Made by a program: the position numbers and the translations under genes. From assembly GCF_003574465.1 (NCBI RefSeq), contig NZ_QOWC01000023.1, positions 1-59,166 of the forward strand: a stretch of 59,166 nt of DNA, read 5' to 3'. The notes below the pieces were generated by a model. The model searched no databases and had not been told where the DNA came from. It worked only from the letters and a program-made list of their open reading frames with translations. The number at the start of each line of letters is the position of its first letter. Within the stretch, counting starts at the first letter, position 1. This DNA comes from Methylobacterium crusticola (GTDB lineage: Bacteria; Pseudomonadota; Alphaproteobacteria; Rhizobiales; Beijerinckiaceae). Shown one piece after another: positions 58,830-59,166 of this stretch.

Positions 58830-59166
58830 TCAGCCCGGGATCACGTCGACGATCTCGTAGGTGTCGGGATCGATGATGACGATGTCGTCGTCCACCAGCA
58901 CGTAGCGGAAGCCCCGGTAGGCCGGCACCAGCGTGAGGATCGCCGGGGGCAGCGCGTGCAGCGCGACCGAGCGCGGCACGGCGGTGCCGACGTTGAGCGC
59001 GAAGTTCACGTTCGACACCGGGCGCACGCCCGACTTCACGATCGTCTGCCGGAACTCCGTGCGCTGACCGGTGTCGAGACGGGTGACCGCGCCGCGCGCC
59101 TCGCTACGGCCCCCGGTCCGCTCGCCCCGTTCGGTCCCGCGCTCGCCGCGCTCCTGCCCGCGCTCG
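58830..59166 (-). CDS. DUF1236 family protein, N-terminus cut by window edge
   Basis: The frame is open to the right edge and ends VLVDDDIVIIDPDTYEIVDV-type sequence followed by IPG and a stop at 58830. The visible 111 residues start with a charged, low-complexity stretch (ERGQERGERGTERGERTGG) and then the DUF1236 core: FRQTIVKSGVRPVSNVNFA, VGTAVPRSV and YRGFRYVLVDDDIVIIDP. DUF1236 proteins are exported or envelope proteins of unknown role in Hyphomicrobiales. The N-terminal signal peptide, if any, is outside the window. Confidence 0.85.
   Translation of the reverse strand, partial: ERGQERGERGTERGERTGGRSEARGAVTRLDTGQRTEFRQTIVKSGVRPVSNVNFALNVGTAVPRSVALHALPPAILTLVPAYRGFRYVLVDDDIVIIDPDTYEIVDVIPG

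Overview
The window is high-GC, densely coded bacterial chromosome. Gene content and order point to an alphaproteobacterium of the Hyphomicrobiales, most likely Methylobacterium or a close relative. The grounds are an NAD-dependent tungsten/molybdenum formate dehydrogenase operon, the standard alphaproteobacterial aa3 oxidase order (ctaC-ctaD-ctaB-small ORF-ctaG-ctaE-DUF983-SURF1-thrC-M16), DUF1236 and DUF6460-like proteins, and a CTAGAGCA...TGCTCTAG intergenic repeat of a kind common in that group. The genus is an inference from memory; no database was searched. No rRNA, tRNA, CRISPR array, transposase, integrase or phage structural gene was seen.

Layout. 1-6015: edge of a surface-polysaccharide locus, with a truncated glycosyltransferase divergent from a 1438-residue protein that carries eleven ~38-residue repeats fused to RgpF-like and WsaF-like glycosyltransferase parts. 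6053-9308: two-component signalling (OmpR-type regulator, 76-residue orphan protein, DUF3369 hybrid kinase). 9341-16436: the fdsGBA-fdhD-fdsD formate dehydrogenase operon with a LysR regulator just upstream and a candidate CGACAA operator between them. 16735-26929: cytochrome aa3 oxidase structural and assembly genes, running into thrC and an M16 peptidase. 27161-32099: a membrane GGDEF-EAL protein, a stand-alone receiver, a small coiled-coil protein and a ferredoxin-reductase-like protein whose ferredoxin part has no cysteines. 32331-38724: glycogen/alpha-glucan genes (glgP, GH13 alpha-glucosidase, glgA). 38864-42379: a symporter-type hybrid histidine kinase. 42441-51810: mixed housekeeping and transport genes (HTH/S24-like regulator, DUF952, pyrD, methyltransferase, GFA protein, MATE exporter, alpha/beta hydrolase, EamA exporter, LuxR-type regulator, TauE/SafE permease). 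52242-55452: an overlapping DNA-repair operon (MBL-fold exonuclease, ATP-dependent ligase, YjbQ), divergent from a TPR-methyltransferase. 56519-59166: a small membrane protein, aspartate aminotransferase and a truncated DUF1236 protein.

The genes fit an aerobic, formate-oxidising, probably methylotrophic bacterium. Formate dehydrogenase makes NADH, which feeds a respiratory chain ending in the aa3 oxidase, and glycogen genes handle carbon storage. The window is also rich in regulators: at least three response regulators, two hybrid kinases, one c-di-GMP protein, and LysR and HTH regulators.

Most of the window is ordinary core chromosome. The least explained items are the repeat-RgpF-WsaF fusion, the two very strong hairpins between ctaD and ctaB, the cysteine-free ferredoxin-reductase-like protein, the S24-like regulator that lacks its catalytic lysine and takes its stop codon from a palindromic repeat, and the YjbQ gene translationally coupled to the ligase-exonuclease pair. 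I found no convincing evidence of a wholly new multi-gene system.
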